Below, in pieces: positions 42,537-53,594 of a stretch of 64,000 nt of DNA. Below the pieces are notes generated by a model. That model saw nothing but the letters and a program-made list of their open reading frames with translations. It was not told the DNA's origin and made no database searches. Positions within the stretch are counted from its first letter, which is position 1. Every line of letters begins with the position of its first letter. Source of the stretch: Desulfuromonadales bacterium (GTDB lineage: Bacteria > Desulfobacterota > Desulfuromonadia > Geobacterales > Pseudopelobacteraceae); contig DUZX01000011.1 in the NCBI GenBank assembly GCA_013349325.1, forward strand, positions 32,171 to 96,170. The letters are read 5' to 3'. Both the position numbers and the translations under genes were made by a program.

Positions 42537-43874
42537 ATGAAATTCTACAATCGTGTCAGTGAACTCGAAGAACTAGCCAACCTCCATGAACAGTCGGCAG
42601 CATCCGGCAGGATGACCGTCATCACCGGTCGCCGCCGGGTCGGCAAGACGATCCTGGCTCTTGAATCGGCAAAATCTGCCAAACACCTCTATCTGTTTGT
42701 CTCTCGCAAGGCGGAATCCCTTCTCTGCCAGGAGTACCTAGAAGAGATCCGCCGTATCGGCACCCTGCCGGTCATCGGCGAGATCCGTAATTTCCGCGAT
42801 ATTTTCACCCTGTTGATCGAGCTTTCCCGCACCGAGCGCATCACCCTGATCATTGACGAGTTTCAGGAGTTCTTCAGCATCAATCCGGCTGTCTACTCCG
42901 AAATACAGGGGATCTGGGACCGTAACAAGGCAACCTGCAAACTGAACCTCATCTGTATCGGCTCGGTCCACTCTCTCATGCACCGCATCTTCCAGGATGC
43001 CAAGGAACCACTCTTCGGCCGGGCCGACCGGATCATCTTTCTCAAACCCTTCAGCATCACTGCTATCCATGAAGTCCTGACTGATCATGGTCACAGTGAT
43101 ACCCCGTCTCTGTTCGACAGCTACGCCATTACTGGCGGCCTCCCCAAATATCTGGAGATGCTGGCCGAGAACAAGTCACTGACGCATAAGAAGATGCTCG
43201 ACTTCATTCTCAAGCCGCATTCACCATTTCTTGCTGAAGGGAAGAACCTGCTGGTGGAAGAGTTCGGCAGAGAGTATGGCACCTACTTCTCCATTCTTGA
43301 GCTGATTAGTGTCGGCAAAACAGCCCGCAGCGAGATCGAATCGGTGCTGGAAATCCACAGCGGTGCATACCTGGCCAAACTGGAAGACGAATACGCCCTG
43401 ATTGCGAAGCACCGCCCGATCAACGCCAAGCCGGGCGGTAGGTTGCAGAAGTATTATCTTCGCGATAATTTCCTGAGTTTTTGGTTCCGCTTTATCTACC
43501 GCAACCTGTCAGCAATCGAGACCGGCAACTTCGGTTACGTTCGTGAGATTATCGAGCGCGATTACGCCACCTGGTCCGGCAAGATTCTGGAGCGCTTCTT
43601 TCACGATCTGTTTGCTGCCAGCGGCAAATATAACCGGATCGGCAGCTACTGGGAACGAGGCAACAAAAACGAGATCGACCTGGTTGCGGTGAACGATCTT
43701 CGTAAAGTGCTGGTCATTGCCGAGATCAAACGGAACAAATCCCGCATCAGTCTGCCGGCCTTGCAGCACAAGGCCGAGCGACTGCTGCAGGAATATCAGG
43801 GCTATCAGGTGGAGTACCGTGCTCTGGGGCTGGAAGATGCGGTGGAGTTTTTACCGTCGGGAGTGAACAGCTAA
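42537..43874 (+). CDS. AAA ATPase with C-terminal nuclease-like domain (DUF234 type)
   Basis: The 445-residue protein has an N-terminal P-loop ATPase (I-T-G-R-R-R-V-G-K-T at about 23-32; L-I-I-D-E-F-Q-E-F as Walker B) and a winged-helix-like middle. The C-terminal DUF234 region carries W-x-R-G-N-K-N-E-I-D-L-V-A-V and I-A-E-I-K, a PD-(D/E)xK nuclease-like core. Proteins of this archaeal-type ATPase class occur widely in mobile regions. Function is unproven; defence or element maintenance is possible. Confidence 0.82.
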   Translation: MKFYNRVSELEELANLHEQSAASGRMTVITGRRRVGKTILALESAKSAKHLYLFVSRKAESLLCQEYLEEIRRIGTLPVIGEIRNFRDIFTLLIELSRTERITLIIDEFQEFFSINPAVYSEIQGIWDRNKATCKLNLICIGSVHSLMHRIFQDAKEPLFGRADRIIFLKPFSITAIHEVLTDHGHSDTPSLFDSYAITGGLPKYLEMLAENKSLTHKKMLDFILKPHSPFLAEGKNLLVEEFGREYGTYFSILELISVGKTARSEIESVLEIHSGAYLAKLEDEYALIAKHRPINAKPGGRLQKYYLRDNFLSFWFRFIYRNLSAIETGNFGYVREIIERDYATWSGKILERFFHDLFAASGKYNRIGSYWERGNKNEIDLVAVNDLRKVLVIAEIKRNKSRISLPALQHKAERLLQEYQGYQVEYRALGLEDAVEFLPSGVNS

Positions 43875-43884
43875 ATGTCGAAAT

Positions 43885-44001
43885 GACGCAGGCTGTATCA
43901 AAAAAACCATCTCGGAACATATCCGTAACATCTTTGAAGAGGGTGAACTTGACGAACAGGTGGTTGTCCGGAAATTCCGGATAACCACCCGCCGCTGCTG
44001 A
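43885..44001 (+). pseudogene. RhuM-family protein fragment
   Basis: A short frame reads K-T-I-S-E-H-I-R-N-I-F, then G-E-L-D-E and V-V-R-K-F-R, the well-conserved start region of RhuM-like virulence proteins, and then stops at 43999-44001. No full-length gene surrounds it, so it is a remnant. Confidence 0.6.
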
Positions 44002-44021
44002 TTCGACCAGACAGTTCCCAT

Positions 44022-44351
44022 TCTCAGGAGGAGGCGCGCAATGCGGCTTTTGGGAGAACAGATGCTGAGATGTCGCTGTTCGTTGTCCTTTTGGTCAGGA
44101 ATAATTGCATTCGGGTCATTTCAGCACGGGATATGACAGTCAAAGAACTGGAGGTGTATCGTGACCGCCTTAAAAAAAATCCAAAATTTAAAACAGAGGA
44201 TGATGAGCGGGACTTCTGGTCAACTCATGATGCGTCGGACTATCTTGATTTTTCTCAAGCCGAGGAGACTGTATTTCCCAATCTGACCCCTGAGGTCCCT
44301 CGCCGAGACAGGAACCCAAAAGACGACCAAAATGAGCATTGGGGAGATTAG
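44022..44351 (+). pseudogene. Fused BrnT-like toxin end and CopG/BrnA-like antitoxin
   Basis: The open frame before ATG 44070 reads R-N-A-A-F-G-R-T-D-A-E, then L-F-V-V-L-L-V-R and I-S-A-R-D-M-T-V-K-E, which is the C-terminal half of a BrnT-type toxin. It runs without a stop into K-N-P-K-F-K-T-E-D-D-E-R-D-F-W-S-T-H-D, the CopG-type antitoxin start, and V-F-P-N-L. The two are normally separate genes. The toxin N-terminus is missing, so the toxin is inactive; the antitoxin part may still be made from ATG 44070 or an inner start. Confidence 0.65.
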
Positions 44352-44468
44352 GAGACAATCTGGATTTTATCCCTTGGAGCTGCGCGGGCGTAGTTAATAG
44401 TTGTTTACAATTCAGCCTAATTGTGCGAAGTATTATCATTTTTTGCGTTATTCGGAGAGAGGATATTC

Positions 44469-45929
44469 TTGGCGCTGGCTCTGATCAACAACACTCTATA
44501 TGCACTTGTCCCGGTGGAGACACAAGCTGGATGGCTTGAACTTGCTGATATATGCAAGGCATATCTATCGGGTCCCGAGCATGAAAAGCTGCATGATTAT
44601 CTGCAAGATGATGTCAAAGCCGTTCTGGTTGAGAAAAGCTATATTGATAAAGACTACCGGGACACGTACTCGAATTTTTATTCCAAAAAGTTTGCCAACC
44701 GACCTTCAACTGCTTACCGCCTTCATTTTTTCAATTGCCTGATCCCGGCGGAACATCTTTTCAGCCTGGATCAATACAAAGATAATTATATCGGCTATTC
44801 GGTAATCCGCCCGACTCAACTGAACGCGATCGGTCGTACCATCCTTGACCCATGTAAGCTTTCACGTATTACAGGCATGACTTGCGCAACTGATTTCAGC
44901 GTTCATCTGTTTGGCGTAAAATTCACGGTCAAAGGCTTTCCCTATATCAGTCAGGACAGTGATGTAACCATCTGTGCCCACGCAGCTGCATGGATGGCGT
45001 TCCGTTACTTCAGTGAACGGTACTCTGCTTACCGTGAAGTTTTCCCGTATGAAATAACCCAGCTTTCAAGAAATGTCTCGCTTGGCCGTCTCCTTCCTTC
45101 AAAGGGGATCACCGCTTATCAAATAACGGAAATATTTTCCAACTATGGCTTCTATCCCGAGATATATTCAAACACTCAATATCCGGACAATTTTTACCGG
45201 TTGTTGTATTACTATATTGAATCAGGTATCCCGGTTGTCGCCTGCACCACGAAGCACGCAATAACAATAATTGGCCATGTTTCAGATTACAACCTGACAG
45301 CAACCAACAATAACAGTGAAGATTATCTGACCGGCTACGTTGCCAATGATGACAATCACTGGCCGTATCAGTTGGTGTTGCGAAGAGGTCTACCAGAAAG
45401 CGGCCATTGCTCAAAGCTCAAAATAGAGGATCTTGTTTGTTTCATCTCACCGCTTTATGAAAAGATGTATCTTTCAGCAGAACATATTGAAGGTTTGACC
45501 GATAAGATTCTTGAACATCCTTCTTTCGGTGTAAATGCTGTCTCCAAGTTGGTGCCGAAGGACAAGCTGATAAAGCGCATTTTCCTGACCTCATCAAGAT
45601 CGTACAAGAAGTTTCGCCGGGAAAATCCGTTGCCATTCGGGCTACAAGATTATTACCTTCAGCTACCAATGCCGAAATTCATCTGGATTTGTGAACTATC
45701 CATGGGCGGCTTTTATCCCAACAAGCAAATTGTAGGTGAAATCATTTTCGACGCAACGGCAAGCCATCGGGATCGGTTTTCGTTTCTTGCAATCCACTAT
45801 CCAGACTTTATACTATTCAATGACCGTGATGCACTTGGTGATGCCCCAAATCGGTTTAAATATGAGCATCTGGCAGCTAACACGATTCAATCTTATGCTA
45901 TGTATATCAACAATCTAAGGGAGATATGA
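44469..45929 (+). CDS. C39-like cysteine peptidase domain protein
   Basis: The start is uncertain: TTG 44469 has AGAGGA upstream, and TTG 44421 is an alternative in the same frame. The roughly 486-residue protein has an unassigned N-terminal half, then P-Y-I-S-Q-D-S-D-V-T-I-C-A-H-A-A, a papain-fold nucleophile region of the C39-like type. T-K-H-A-I-T-I-I-G-H follows, which would give the active-site His. The C-terminal 150 residues are unrecognised. It is coupled to a 59-residue gene. Many C39-like enzymes process peptides, but here the substrate is unknown; the neighbouring restriction genes suggest a defence role only by association. Confidence 0.65.
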   Translation: MALALINNTLYALVPVETQAGWLELADICKAYLSGPEHEKLHDYLQDDVKAVLVEKSYIDKDYRDTYSNFYSKKFANRPSTAYRLHFFNCLIPAEHLFSLDQYKDNYIGYSVIRPTQLNAIGRTILDPCKLSRITGMTCATDFSVHLFGVKFTVKGFPYISQDSDVTICAHAAAWMAFRYFSERYSAYREVFPYEITQLSRNVSLGRLLPSKGITAYQITEIFSNYGFYPEIYSNTQYPDNFYRLLYYYIESGIPVVACTTKHAITIIGHVSDYNLTATNNNSEDYLTGYVANDDNHWPYQLVLRRGLPESGHCSKLKIEDLVCFISPLYEKMYLSAEHIEGLTDKILEHPSFGVNAVSKLVPKDKLIKRIFLTSSRSYKKFRRENPLPFGLQDYYLQLPMPKFIWICELSMGGFYPNKQIVGEIIFDATASHRDRFSFLAIHYPDFILFNDRDALGDAPNRFKYEHLAANTIQSYAMYINNLREI

Positions 45930-46105
45930 ACATGGTTTTCATCGGAAACCTGAAGTTCGAGAAGAAACAGGGACTACTTGATACAGAGGAGAAAGTTCGG
46001 GAAGCACGGGAAATACTGGTGAAGAGTACGGAAGATACTTTCAGAAGGCTGGATAGTGCAAAAACGGCCTCATGGGAAGGAGCGCACAGTATCCTTCTGG
46101 ACTAA
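45926..46105 (+). CDS. 59-residue charged helical protein coupled to the C39-like gene
   Basis: The ATG overlaps the stop of the preceding gene (ATGA), with AAGGGAG upstream. The product starts with a short beta-like part (V-F-I-G-N-L-K-F) followed by a charged helix (E-E-K-V-R-E-A-R-E-I-L). No homologue is recognised. Tight coupling to the peptidase-like protein suggests a partner or substrate. Confidence 0.6.
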   Translation: MNMVFIGNLKFEKKQGLLDTEEKVREAREILVKSTEDTFRRLDSAKTASWEGAHSILLD

Positions 46106-46143
46106 CGACTTCCCACTCGAAGCACGCTTTTGTGTTGTATGAC

Positions 46144-46174
46144 AAGGCCGTTCCACTGTGGACGGCCTTTTTTT
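46144..46174 (+). terminator. Rho-independent terminator before hsdM
   Basis: AAGGCCG-TCCA pairs with TGGA-CGGCCTT (one bulged T), followed by seven T. It separates the peptidase pair from the restriction operon. Confidence 0.85.
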
Positions 46175-46203
46175 AACCGATCATTTCAACGAGGAATTAC
46201 GAT

Positions 46204-47772
46204 ATGGCAAATGGTAACGATGCACAGAAAAACGTCAACGGTGGCAACCTTGGCTTCGAGGCTGAGATGTTCAAGGCCGCCGACAAGCTACGCGGCAATA
46301 TGGAGCCGTCGGATTACAAGCATGTTGCTCTTGGTCTGATTTTCCTCAAGCATATCTCTGATAGTTTTGAGGCCAAACACGCGGAGCTGCTGGCCAACTA
46401 TCCAGAAGGTGCCGAAGACCCAGATGAATACTCAGCCGAGAATGTTTTCTGGGTGCCGAAGGAAGCGCGCTGGTCGCATCTACAGGCCAACGCCAAACAG
46501 ACTACCATCGGCAAGCTGATAGATGAGGCTATGTTAGCCATCGAAAAGGTCAACCCGAGCCTGAAGGGAGTTCTGCCCAAAGAGTATGCCCGACCGGCGC
46601 TCAACGCGGTCATGTTGGGTGAGTTGATTGACTTGATCTCCGGCATTGCTCTGGGAGCGACCAAGGACCGGACAAAGGATTTGCTCGGTCGAGTCTATGA
46701 ATACTTCCTCGGTCAGTTTGCCGGTTCGGAAGGGAAGCGCGGCGGCGAGTTCTACACGCCCGGCTCAGTTGTGCGCGTCATGGTTGAGATGCTGGAGCCG
46801 TTTCCGGACCCCGAACGCAAGATTCAGGGGCGTGTCTATGACCCTTGCTGCGGATCGGGAGGCATGTTTGTCCAGGCCGAGCGCTTTCTCGAAGCCCATG
46901 ACGGGCGCCTCGGTCAACTTGCTATCTACGGGCAGGAATCGAACTATGTCACCTGGCGTCTGGCCAAGATGAACCTTGCCGTTCGTGGCATTGATGCAGA
47001 CATCCGCTGGAACTCGGAGGGTAGCTTTCATAAAGATGAGCTGCCGGACTTGCGAGCAGACTTCATCCTTGCCAATCCACCTTTCAATATTTCTGATTGG
47101 GGTGGCGACCGCTTGAAGGAGGATGTCCGCTGGCAGTTTGGCATTCCGCCTGCTGGAAATGCCAATTTTGCCTGGCTGCAACATATCCTGCATCACCTTG
47201 GCCCCAATGGTACGGCTGGCGTGGTGTTGGCTAACGGTTCCATGTCCTCAACTCAATCGGGAGAAGGCGAAATTCGTAAGCGGATGATTGAAGGTGATGT
47301 GGTGGACTGCATGATTGCCCTGCCGGGGCAGCTTTTCTACTCTACGCAGATTCCCGCCTGTTTGTGGTTCCTTGCTCGCAATAAAAAGAACGGCAGATTC
47401 CGGGACAGAACCGGCGAAGTGTTGTTCATTGATGCGAGGAAATTGGGACAAATGGCCGACCGCACAAGAAGAGAGCTATCCGATGAAGATATAGAGACTG
47501 TTTCTAATGTGTATCACTGCTGGCACCAAGGTAACGATTACAAGGACGTACCTGGTTTTTGCAGATCGGTGACACAAACAGAGATGGAGGGGCACGGCTT
47601 CATTCTTACACCTGGGCGCTACGTAGGTGCAGAAAGTGTTGACGATGACGACACTCCATTCACCGAAAGATTTGAGGCGCTGAAGACAACGTTAGCTATC
47701 CAATTCAATGAAGGACGTGCTCTTGAGTCTCGAATAGAAGAGTTGCTGGCAGGAATTATTACAAATGGATAA
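46204..47772 (+). CDS. hsdM: Type I restriction-modification methyltransferase HsdM
   Basis: The 522-residue protein has an N-terminal HsdM helical domain ([21 protein letters not shown]) and an adenine methyltransferase domain with [10 protein letters not shown] (SAM motif), G-G-E-F-Y-T-P and N-P-P-F (catalytic). It modifies adenine in the target chosen by HsdS. A 121-nt stretch upstream holds the terminator and GAGGAAT site. It overlaps hsdS by 8 nt. Confidence 0.96.
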   Translation: MANGNDAQKNVNGGNLGFEAEMFKAADKLRGNMEPSDYKHVALGLIFLKHISDSFEAKHAELLANYPEGAEDPDEYSAENVFWVPKEARWSHLQANAKQTTIGKLIDEAMLAIEKVNPSLKGVLPKEYARPALNAVMLGELIDLISGIALGATKDRTKDLLGRVYEYFLGQFAGSEGKRGGEFYTPGSVVRVMVEMLEPFPDPERKIQGRVYDPCCGSGGMFVQAERFLEAHDGRLGQLAIYGQESNYVTWRLAKMNLAVRGIDADIRWNSEGSFHKDELPDLRADFILANPPFNISDWGGDRLKEDVRWQFGIPPAGNANFAWLQHILHHLGPNGTAGVVLANGSMSSTQSGEGEIRKRMIEGDVVDCMIALPGQLFYSTQIPACLWFLARNKKNGRFRDRTGEVLFIDARKLGQMADRTRRELSDEDIETVSNVYHCWHQGNDYKDVPGFCRSVTQTEMEGHGFILTPGRYVGAESVDDDDTPFTERFEALKTTLAIQFNEGRALESRIEELLAGIITNG

Positions 47773-49039
47773 ACCCCGCAAGATATCACTTGGAGATGTT
47801 GCAATTGAATTTACTGGCCGTGCTGGGTGTAACGTTGAAGACATCCCAGTTTTTGGTGTCGATAAAAAGGTTGGTATAACAACTGAACCCAGATACCAAT
47901 CTAAAGATCTCAGCAGATACAAAGTTATCAAGCCAGGCATGTTTGGTTATAACCCAATGCGGTTAAATATCGGGTCAATCGGATTTTGTACGGAACGCCA
48001 CGGAACGGGTTTGATCAGTCCTGACTACGTAGTTTTCGGATGTGACAACGTTCAATTGCTGCCAGAATTCCTCTACTATCATACATGCTCCACTCCTTGG
48101 AAGGCGTGGCTCGAATTAGCTGGAGAAGGTTCAGTTCGTGAGCGAATCTACTTCAAAAAACTTGCAGCCTACACTTTTCTCCTACCTTCCATATCATACC
48201 AGCATGCAGCAGTTAATATCCTCGGCACCTTGGACGACAAGATCGAGCTGAATCGGCGGATGAATGAGACGCTGGAGGCAATGGCGCGGGCGCTGTTCAA
48301 ATCGTGGTTTGTGGATTTCGAGCCGGTACGGGCCAAGGCCGAAGGGCGTGGCACAGGTCTGCCCAGAGATATTGCCGACCTGTTCACGGCATCGTTCGAT
48401 GATTCTGAGTTGGGTGAGGTGCCGAAGGGGTGGAGGGTAGGGAAATTTGTTGATGTGGCTACTCTAAGCCGCAGTGGCTTGAATCCCAGCGTGTTCGAAG
48501 ACGAATTATTTGACCATTATAGTCTGCCAGCATTCGATGAGGGATGCACTCCAAAGTTAGATGTAGGGCAATCTATCAAAAGCAACAAATTTGTTGTCTC
48601 GCCAGATAGTGTGCTGGTTTCCAAGCTGAATCCGCGAATCCCTCGCGTCTGGCTCCCCTTAACTCACAACTCAAGGCGTTCAATCTGTTCGACGGAATTT
48701 TTGGTTTTGCTTCCTACGAACGGTAACTCGCGGGAATTTCTTTATTGTCTGTTATCTAACGACATTTTCACTAAGGAGTTTGCAACACTGGTTACTGGTA
48801 CTTCAGGAAGCCATCAACGGGTTAAGCCGGAATCTTTATTGACTCTCAACGTCGTTTTACCGCCAATACCACTTATTCATCTGTTCACTACACAAGTCAC
48901 ACCTATGCTGCAACGAATCAATAAAAATATTGCCGAAATCCGTACTCTTGCCACCCTGCGCGACACATTACTTCCTAAACTACTATCCGGCGAAATCCGC
49001 GTGAAGGATGCCGAAGTAATTGTGAAGGAGACAATATGA
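47765..49039 (+). CDS. hsdS: Type I restriction-modification specificity subunit HsdS
   Basis: The 424-residue protein has two target-recognition domains (about 1-150 and 215-370) each followed by a conserved helix ([18 protein letters not shown] and [22 protein letters not shown]). This is the standard HsdS plan. It sets the bipartite DNA target; the target itself cannot be predicted here. It overlaps hsdM and fic. Confidence 0.95.
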   Translation: MDKPRKISLGDVAIEFTGRAGCNVEDIPVFGVDKKVGITTEPRYQSKDLSRYKVIKPGMFGYNPMRLNIGSIGFCTERHGTGLISPDYVVFGCDNVQLLPEFLYYHTCSTPWKAWLELAGEGSVRERIYFKKLAAYTFLLPSISYQHAAVNILGTLDDKIELNRRMNETLEAMARALFKSWFVDFEPVRAKAEGRGTGLPRDIADLFTASFDDSELGEVPKGWRVGKFVDVATLSRSGLNPSVFEDELFDHYSLPAFDEGCTPKLDVGQSIKSNKFVVSPDSVLVSKLNPRIPRVWLPLTHNSRRSICSTEFLVLLPTNGNSREFLYCLLSNDIFTKEFATLVTGTSGSHQRVKPESLLTLNVVLPPIPLIHLFTTQVTPMLQRINKNIAEIRTLATLRDTLLPKLLSGEIRVKDAEVIVKETI

Positions 49040-50115
49040 CTTTTGACCGCTCCAAGCCTCACAACGATCTGCCATTACTGCCTCCTCCTGTTGATCTGGA
49101 AACCAAGGCGGTGCTGAAACAGGCGATTGCCGCAAATCGGGCGCTGGCTGATCTGAAAGGCCTTGCCCGGCAGATTCCCAACCAGGGCGTTTTGATTAAC
49201 GGTATCGTGTTGCAGGAAGCCCGCTTGTCTTCGGAGATCGAGAACATCGTTACCACCAATGATGAGCTGTACCGCGCCGCAGCCGATATGGAGGGAAGCA
49301 CCGACCCGCATACCAAGGAGGTTCTGCGTTATCGTCAGGCACTTTGGACCGGCTTCCAAGGGTTACAGGAACGCCCGCTATCGACTAACTTGTTCATCGA
49401 CATTGTCCGCAACATCAAGCAGGCGGATATGGATATTCGCAAAGTGACCGGAACCGCCCTTAAAAGCCAGCAGGGGGATGTGGTGTACACACCTCCTGAG
49501 GGAGAGAGCATTATCCGCGACAAACTGGCCAACCTGGAGAGTTTTATCCATGCCGAAGATGGTCTTGACCAGTTGGTGCGTTTGGCCGTGATTCATTACC
49601 AGTTTGAGGCGATTCACCCGTTTCCGGATGGCAACGGCAGAACCGGCAGGATCATCAACATTCTCTTTCTGGTGGAAAAGGGACTGTTGGACATTCCGGT
49701 GCTGTTTCTTTCTCATTACATCTTGCGTAACAAGGCAGACTACTATGCCGGTCTGCGAGGGGTGACGGAGGAAGGTTCGTGGGAGCCGTGGGTTCTTTTT
49801 ATGCTGCGGGCAATCGAAGAAACGGCCAGAAAAACCTCTTCACGGGTTGAGCGCATTCTTGCGATGATGGATGAAGTTAAGGTTACCGTGCAAGAGAATG
49901 CAAGCCGTATCTACAGCAAAGATCTCATTGAAACCATCTTTATGCATCCATATTGCAAGATAAGGTTCCTTGAAGAAGCGGGCATTGCCAAGCGTCAGAC
50001 CGCCTCGGATTATCTTAAAACGCTTGCAACAATTGGTGTATTGCGCCCTGAAAAAGTTGGGCGGGAGGTCTATTATATTAATGACCGCCTTTATAAGATC
50101 CTCGTTGAAGAATAG
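49036..50115 (+). CDS. Fic-domain AMP transferase-like protein with winged helix
   Basis: The 359-residue protein has a Fic_N domain (Q-E-A-R-L-S-S-E-I-E-N, which includes the inhibitory S-x-x-E motif, class II) and the Fic core H-P-F-P-D-G-N-G-R-T-G-R with an intact His. The C-terminal winged helix (about 295-359) could bind DNA. It transfers AMP to target proteins in known cases. It overlaps hsdS by 4 nt and is followed by an operator-like array before hsdR, so it may also regulate the operon. Confidence 0.92.
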   Translation: MTFDRSKPHNDLPLLPPPVDLETKAVLKQAIAANRALADLKGLARQIPNQGVLINGIVLQEARLSSEIENIVTTNDELYRAAADMEGSTDPHTKEVLRYRQALWTGFQGLQERPLSTNLFIDIVRNIKQADMDIRKVTGTALKSQQGDVVYTPPEGESIIRDKLANLESFIHAEDGLDQLVRLAVIHYQFEAIHPFPDGNGRTGRIINILFLVEKGLLDIPVLFLSHYILRNKADYYAGLRGVTEEGSWEPWVLFMLRAIEETARKTSSRVERILAMMDEVKVTVQENASRIYSKDLIETIFMHPYCKIRFLEEAGIAKRQTASDYLKTLATIGVLRPEKVGREVYYINDRLYKILVEE

Positions 50116-50201
50116 GTCGATGATTTCGACAGATCATAATTATATGTCGATTTTTTAGATTTTTTTCGACATGTTTTCAAAACCTGTCGATTGCATCGAC
50201 A
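50115..50201. promoter_or_regulatory. Array of TGTCGA dyads between fic and hsdR
   Basis: Six half-sites of TGTCGA alternate in orientation at 50115-50120 (one mismatch), 50126-50131, 50145-50150, 50166-50171, 50185-50190 and 50196-50201, making three inverted repeats in 87 bases. They lie right before hsdR and look like operator sites for a dimeric regulator. Confidence 0.7.
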
Positions 50202-50233
50202 TATTGAAACTGATTTCGAGGTAGGAGTTTTTG

Positions 50234-53200
50234 ATGGCCTTTATCACTGAAGCTGATGTCGAGATGATGCTTTTGGAGCAGTTGGCAAGCCTTGGTTACT
50301 CCCACGCCACTGATGCGGTGATTGGGCCGGATGGCTCCTCTCCTGAACGGGAAGCCTATTCCGATGTCATATTACTGAGTCGTTTGACTGCGGCTATTGA
50401 CCGTCTAAACCCTGCAATACCAGCAGAAGCCCGCCATGATGCGCTGAAGAAAGTCATTGCGGCTGAGACTCCTTCGCTGATCGAAGAAAACCGCCGTTTG
50501 CACCGGTCCATAGTTGAAGGCATCGATGTTGAATATTATGCTGAAGACGGGACTATTCGGGGCGACAAGGTTCGGTTGATAGACTTCACCAATCCGGATG
50601 CCAACGACTGGCTGGCGCTTGATCAGTTTACGGTGATTGAGCAAGGAGTTAATCGCCGTCCGGATGTTGTGGTGTTTGTGAACGGCCTGCCGCTGGGTGT
50701 GATCGAGCTGAAGAACCCTGGTTATGAGAACGCCACGCTGACGGGAGCATATAACCAGTTACAGACCTACAAGACACAGATTCCGTCGCTCTTCCGTACC
50801 AACTCCGTGCTTATAACATCCGACGGACTGACCGCCCGGATTGGCTCACTGACCGCAAACGAGGAACGCTTCATGCCCTGGCGGACAACCGACGGCAAGG
50901 TCATTGCCCCCAAAGGTAGCCCGGAAATGGCGGTGCTGATCGAAGGGGTGTTTGAGAAGCGCCGCTTTCTCAACCTGATCCATGATTTCAGTGTATTTGG
51001 CAACAGCGGTTCGGGCCTGATCAAGATCATTGCCGGTTATCATCAATTCCATGCCGTTAAGCGTGCCGTTGAATCTACTGTTCGAGCGATTGCGCTTGCT
51101 GGAAAGGTTGCTGAAGATCCTGCCGATTATGGATTGCCCGGTGTCAAAGGCTACCAGAAAGGCGACCGCCGCGTGGGGGTTATCTGGCATACGCAAGGTT
51201 CCGGTAAAAGCTTGCTCATGGCGTTTTATGCCGGGCAACTGGTTCGTCACCCTGAATTGGAGAACCCCACAATTGTTGTTTTAACCGACCGCAACGATCT
51301 TGACGACCAACTGTTTGCAACTTTTTCCATGTGTCGCGACCTGATCCGTCAGACGCCGATTCAGGCGGAAAGCCGCGAGGATTTGCAGAAGGCCTTGAAC
51401 CGTGCTTCTGGAGGAGTTGTTTTTACCACGATCCAGAAGTTCGCACCGGCCAGTGGGGAGACGGTTTACCCGATGTTGACGGATCGCCGCAATGTCGTGG
51501 TTATCGCCGATGAAGCCCATCGAAGTCAGTACGGTTTCAAGGCACGGATTGAGCGCAAGACTGGAGAGGTCGCCTATGGGTTTGCCAAGTACATGCGCGA
51601 TGCCCTCCCGAATGCTTCCTTTATTGGCTTTACCGGCACCCCGATTGAAAAGGACGACGTAAACACCCCGGCTGTTTTTGGTGAATATATTGACATCTAC
51701 GACATCAGCCGGGCGGTTGAAGACGGCGCAACGGTGCCGATCTACTACGAAAGCCGTCTGGCGCGTATAGAATTATCGGAAGATGAAAAACCTCATATTG
51801 ATGCAGAGATTGAAGACCTGACCGAGGACGAGGCACTTTCCGAGCAGGAACGGCTGAAGCGGAAATGGTCCACCGTTGAGGCGTTGGTGGGCGCTGAGAA
51901 ACGGCTCAAGATGGTTGCCGCCGATCTTGTCCAGCATTTTGAAGATCGTGTTGCAGCCATGGACGGCAAGGCAATGGTGGTTTGTATGAGCCGCCGTATC
52001 TGTGTTGAGCTTTACAAGCAGATCGTTGCAATAAAACCAGAATGGCATTCTGATGATGACAAGGCGGGAGTAATAAAGGTCGTTATGACCGGTTCTGCAG
52101 CCGATCAACAAGACTGGCAACAGCATATTGGCAACAAGGCACGACGTGACCTTTTAGCCAAGCGCGCCAAAGACCCGAACGACCCGCTGCAATTGGTGAT
52201 TGTCCGTGATATGTGGTTGACTGGCTTTGATGCTCCGTCAATGCACACCATGTACATAGACAAGCCGATGCGCGGACATGGACTGATGCAGGCCATTGCC
52301 CGCGTCAACCGTGTATTTCGTGATAAACCTGCCGGGCTTGTGGTTGACTATATCGGCATTGCGCAAAACTTGAAGAATGCCCTCGGACAGTATTCCGCCG
52401 CCGATCAGCGCCAGGCTGGCGTTGACGAAGAAGAAGCCGTCGCCATGATGCTGGAGAAGTACGAGGTTGTGAAGGCGATGTTTCACGGTTTTGATTACAT
52501 GCGCAGCATTGATGGCACGCCACATCTTCGGCTGGTTGTCATGGCAGAGGCGATGGAATGGATTCTGGATCTGCTGCATAAGGCAGCTGAAAAAGAGAAG
52601 ACAGATGAGGGCAAGAAACGTGTGCATCGCCGCTATATGGATGCCGTGCTGGCCTTGTCGAAAGCCTTTGCGCTTGCAGCTGCCAGTGATGAGGCCCGAG
52701 AAATTCGCGATGAGGTTGCCTTCTTCCAGACTATCCGGGCTGCACTTGTCAAGACATCCGACACCGGAGGTAAATCTACTGCGGCACGGGAATTTGCCAT
52801 TCAGCAGATTGTGAATCGTGCTGTCGTTTCAACCGAGATTGTGGACATTCTCGCAGCCGCAGGGCTGACCACGCCGGACATCTCTATTCTTTCCGAAGAG
52901 TTTCTTGCCGAAGTTCAACAGATGGAGAAGAAAAACCTTGCCATGGAAGCCCTCAAGAAGCTGTTGAACGATGACATCCGGTCGCGCAGTCGTTCCAACG
53001 TGGTCGAAACGAAACGCTTCTCGGATCGCCTAAACGACGCCATTGCCCGGTATCATCTCAATGCCATCAGCACGGTTGAAGTGCTTCAGGAGTTGATCAA
53101 CCTTGCCCGTGACATCCGTGTGGCCCGCAAACGTGGCGAAGATGAAGGGCTGTCCGAGGACGAAATCGCTTTTTATGACGCGTTGGCGGAAAACGCGAGC

Positions 53201-53434
53201 GCGGTAGAGGCGATGGGCAATGATGCGCTCAAAATCATCGCCCACGAATTGCTGACGGGTCTCAAGAGCAACATCACCGTTGACTGGTCACACCGCGAAA
53301 GCGCACGGGCGCGGATGCGAGTACTTGTCAAACGCATACTTCGTAAATACGGCTATCCGCCCGACCTTCAGGATTCCGCTGTGCAGACGGTATTGCAGCA
53401 GGCTGAGGCGTTGTCGGCGACATGGAGTCGGTGA
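50234..53434 (+). CDS. hsdR: Type I restriction endonuclease HsdR
   Basis: The 1066-residue protein has an N-terminal nuclease domain (V-I-E-L-K-N around residues 157-162, the E-x-K core), then an SF2 translocase with T-Q-G-S-G-K-S (Walker A), [16 protein letters not shown] and R-V-N-R-V-F-R. A helical C-terminus docks onto the methylase in known systems. GTAGGAG precedes the ATG (an adjoining TTG at 50231 is ignored). It cuts unmodified DNA together with HsdM/HsdS. Confidence 0.96.
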   Translation: MAFITEADVEMMLLEQLASLGYSHATDAVIGPDGSSPEREAYSDVILLSRLTAAIDRLNPAIPAEARHDALKKVIAAETPSLIEENRRLHRSIVEGIDVEYYAEDGTIRGDKVRLIDFTNPDANDWLALDQFTVIEQGVNRRPDVVVFVNGLPLGVIELKNPGYENATLTGAYNQLQTYKTQIPSLFRTNSVLITSDGLTARIGSLTANEERFMPWRTTDGKVIAPKGSPEMAVLIEGVFEKRRFLNLIHDFSVFGNSGSGLIKIIAGYHQFHAVKRAVESTVRAIALAGKVAEDPADYGLPGVKGYQKGDRRVGVIWHTQGSGKSLLMAFYAGQLVRHPELENPTIVVLTDRNDLDDQLFATFSMCRDLIRQTPIQAESREDLQKALNRASGGVVFTTIQKFAPASGETVYPMLTDRRNVVVIADEAHRSQYGFKARIERKTGEVAYGFAKYMRDALPNASFIGFTGTPIEKDDVNTPAVFGEYIDIYDISRAVEDGATVPIYYESRLARIELSEDEKPHIDAEIEDLTEDEALSEQERLKRKWSTVEALVGAEKRLKMVAADLVQHFEDRVAAMDGKAMVVCMSRRICVELYKQIVAIKPEWHSDDDKAGVIKVVMTGSAADQQDWQQHIGNKARRDLLAKRAKDPNDPLQLVIVRDMWLTGFDAPSMHTMYIDKPMRGHGLMQAIARVNRVFRDKPAGLVVDYIGIAQNLKNALGQYSAADQRQAGVDEEEAVAMMLEKYEVVKAMFHGFDYMRSIDGTPHLRLVVMAEAMEWILDLLHKAAEKEKTDEGKKRVHRRYMDAVLALSKAFALAAASDEAREIRDEVAFFQTIRAALVKTSDTGGKSTAAREFAIQQIVNRAVVSTEIVDILAAAGLTTPDISILSEEFLAEVQQMEKKNLAMEALKKLLNDDIRSRSRSNVVETKRFSDRLNDAIARYHLNAISTVEVLQELINLARDIRVARKRGEDEGLSEDEIAFYDALAENASAVEAMGNDALKIIAHELLTGLKSNITVDWSHRESARARMRVLVKRILRKYGYPPDLQDSAVQTVLQQAEALSATWSR

Positions 53435-53465
53435 AGGTTGTAACCGCTGGCATAGTTGTGTTCTA

Positions 53466-53594
53466 CAGTCGATTGTCGACCATGAAATGGTTCGAGTCTA
53501 CTGGAAAACTGGGCGGGAGATTGTCGAAGATGAACAGTAGGGTGAGCAGCGAGCCGAATACGGCAAGGCGTTGATTGAGATTTTGGCCAAGTAG
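53466..53594 (+). pseudogene. DUF1016/YhcG nuclease N-terminal fragment with inner stop
   Basis: A frame reads V-Y-W-K-T-G-R-E-I-V-E-D-E-Q, a stop (TAG), then R-A-E-Y-G-K-A-L-I-E-I-L-A-K and a second stop. This is the conserved N-terminal motif pair of DUF1016 (YhcG) proteins. The rest of the gene is missing. The remaining bases to 53807 show no other gene. Confidence 0.6.

Noticed and set aside
43900..44069. A complete RhuM gene
   Set aside because: The frame stops after about 35 codons and no further RhuM motifs follow in any frame.
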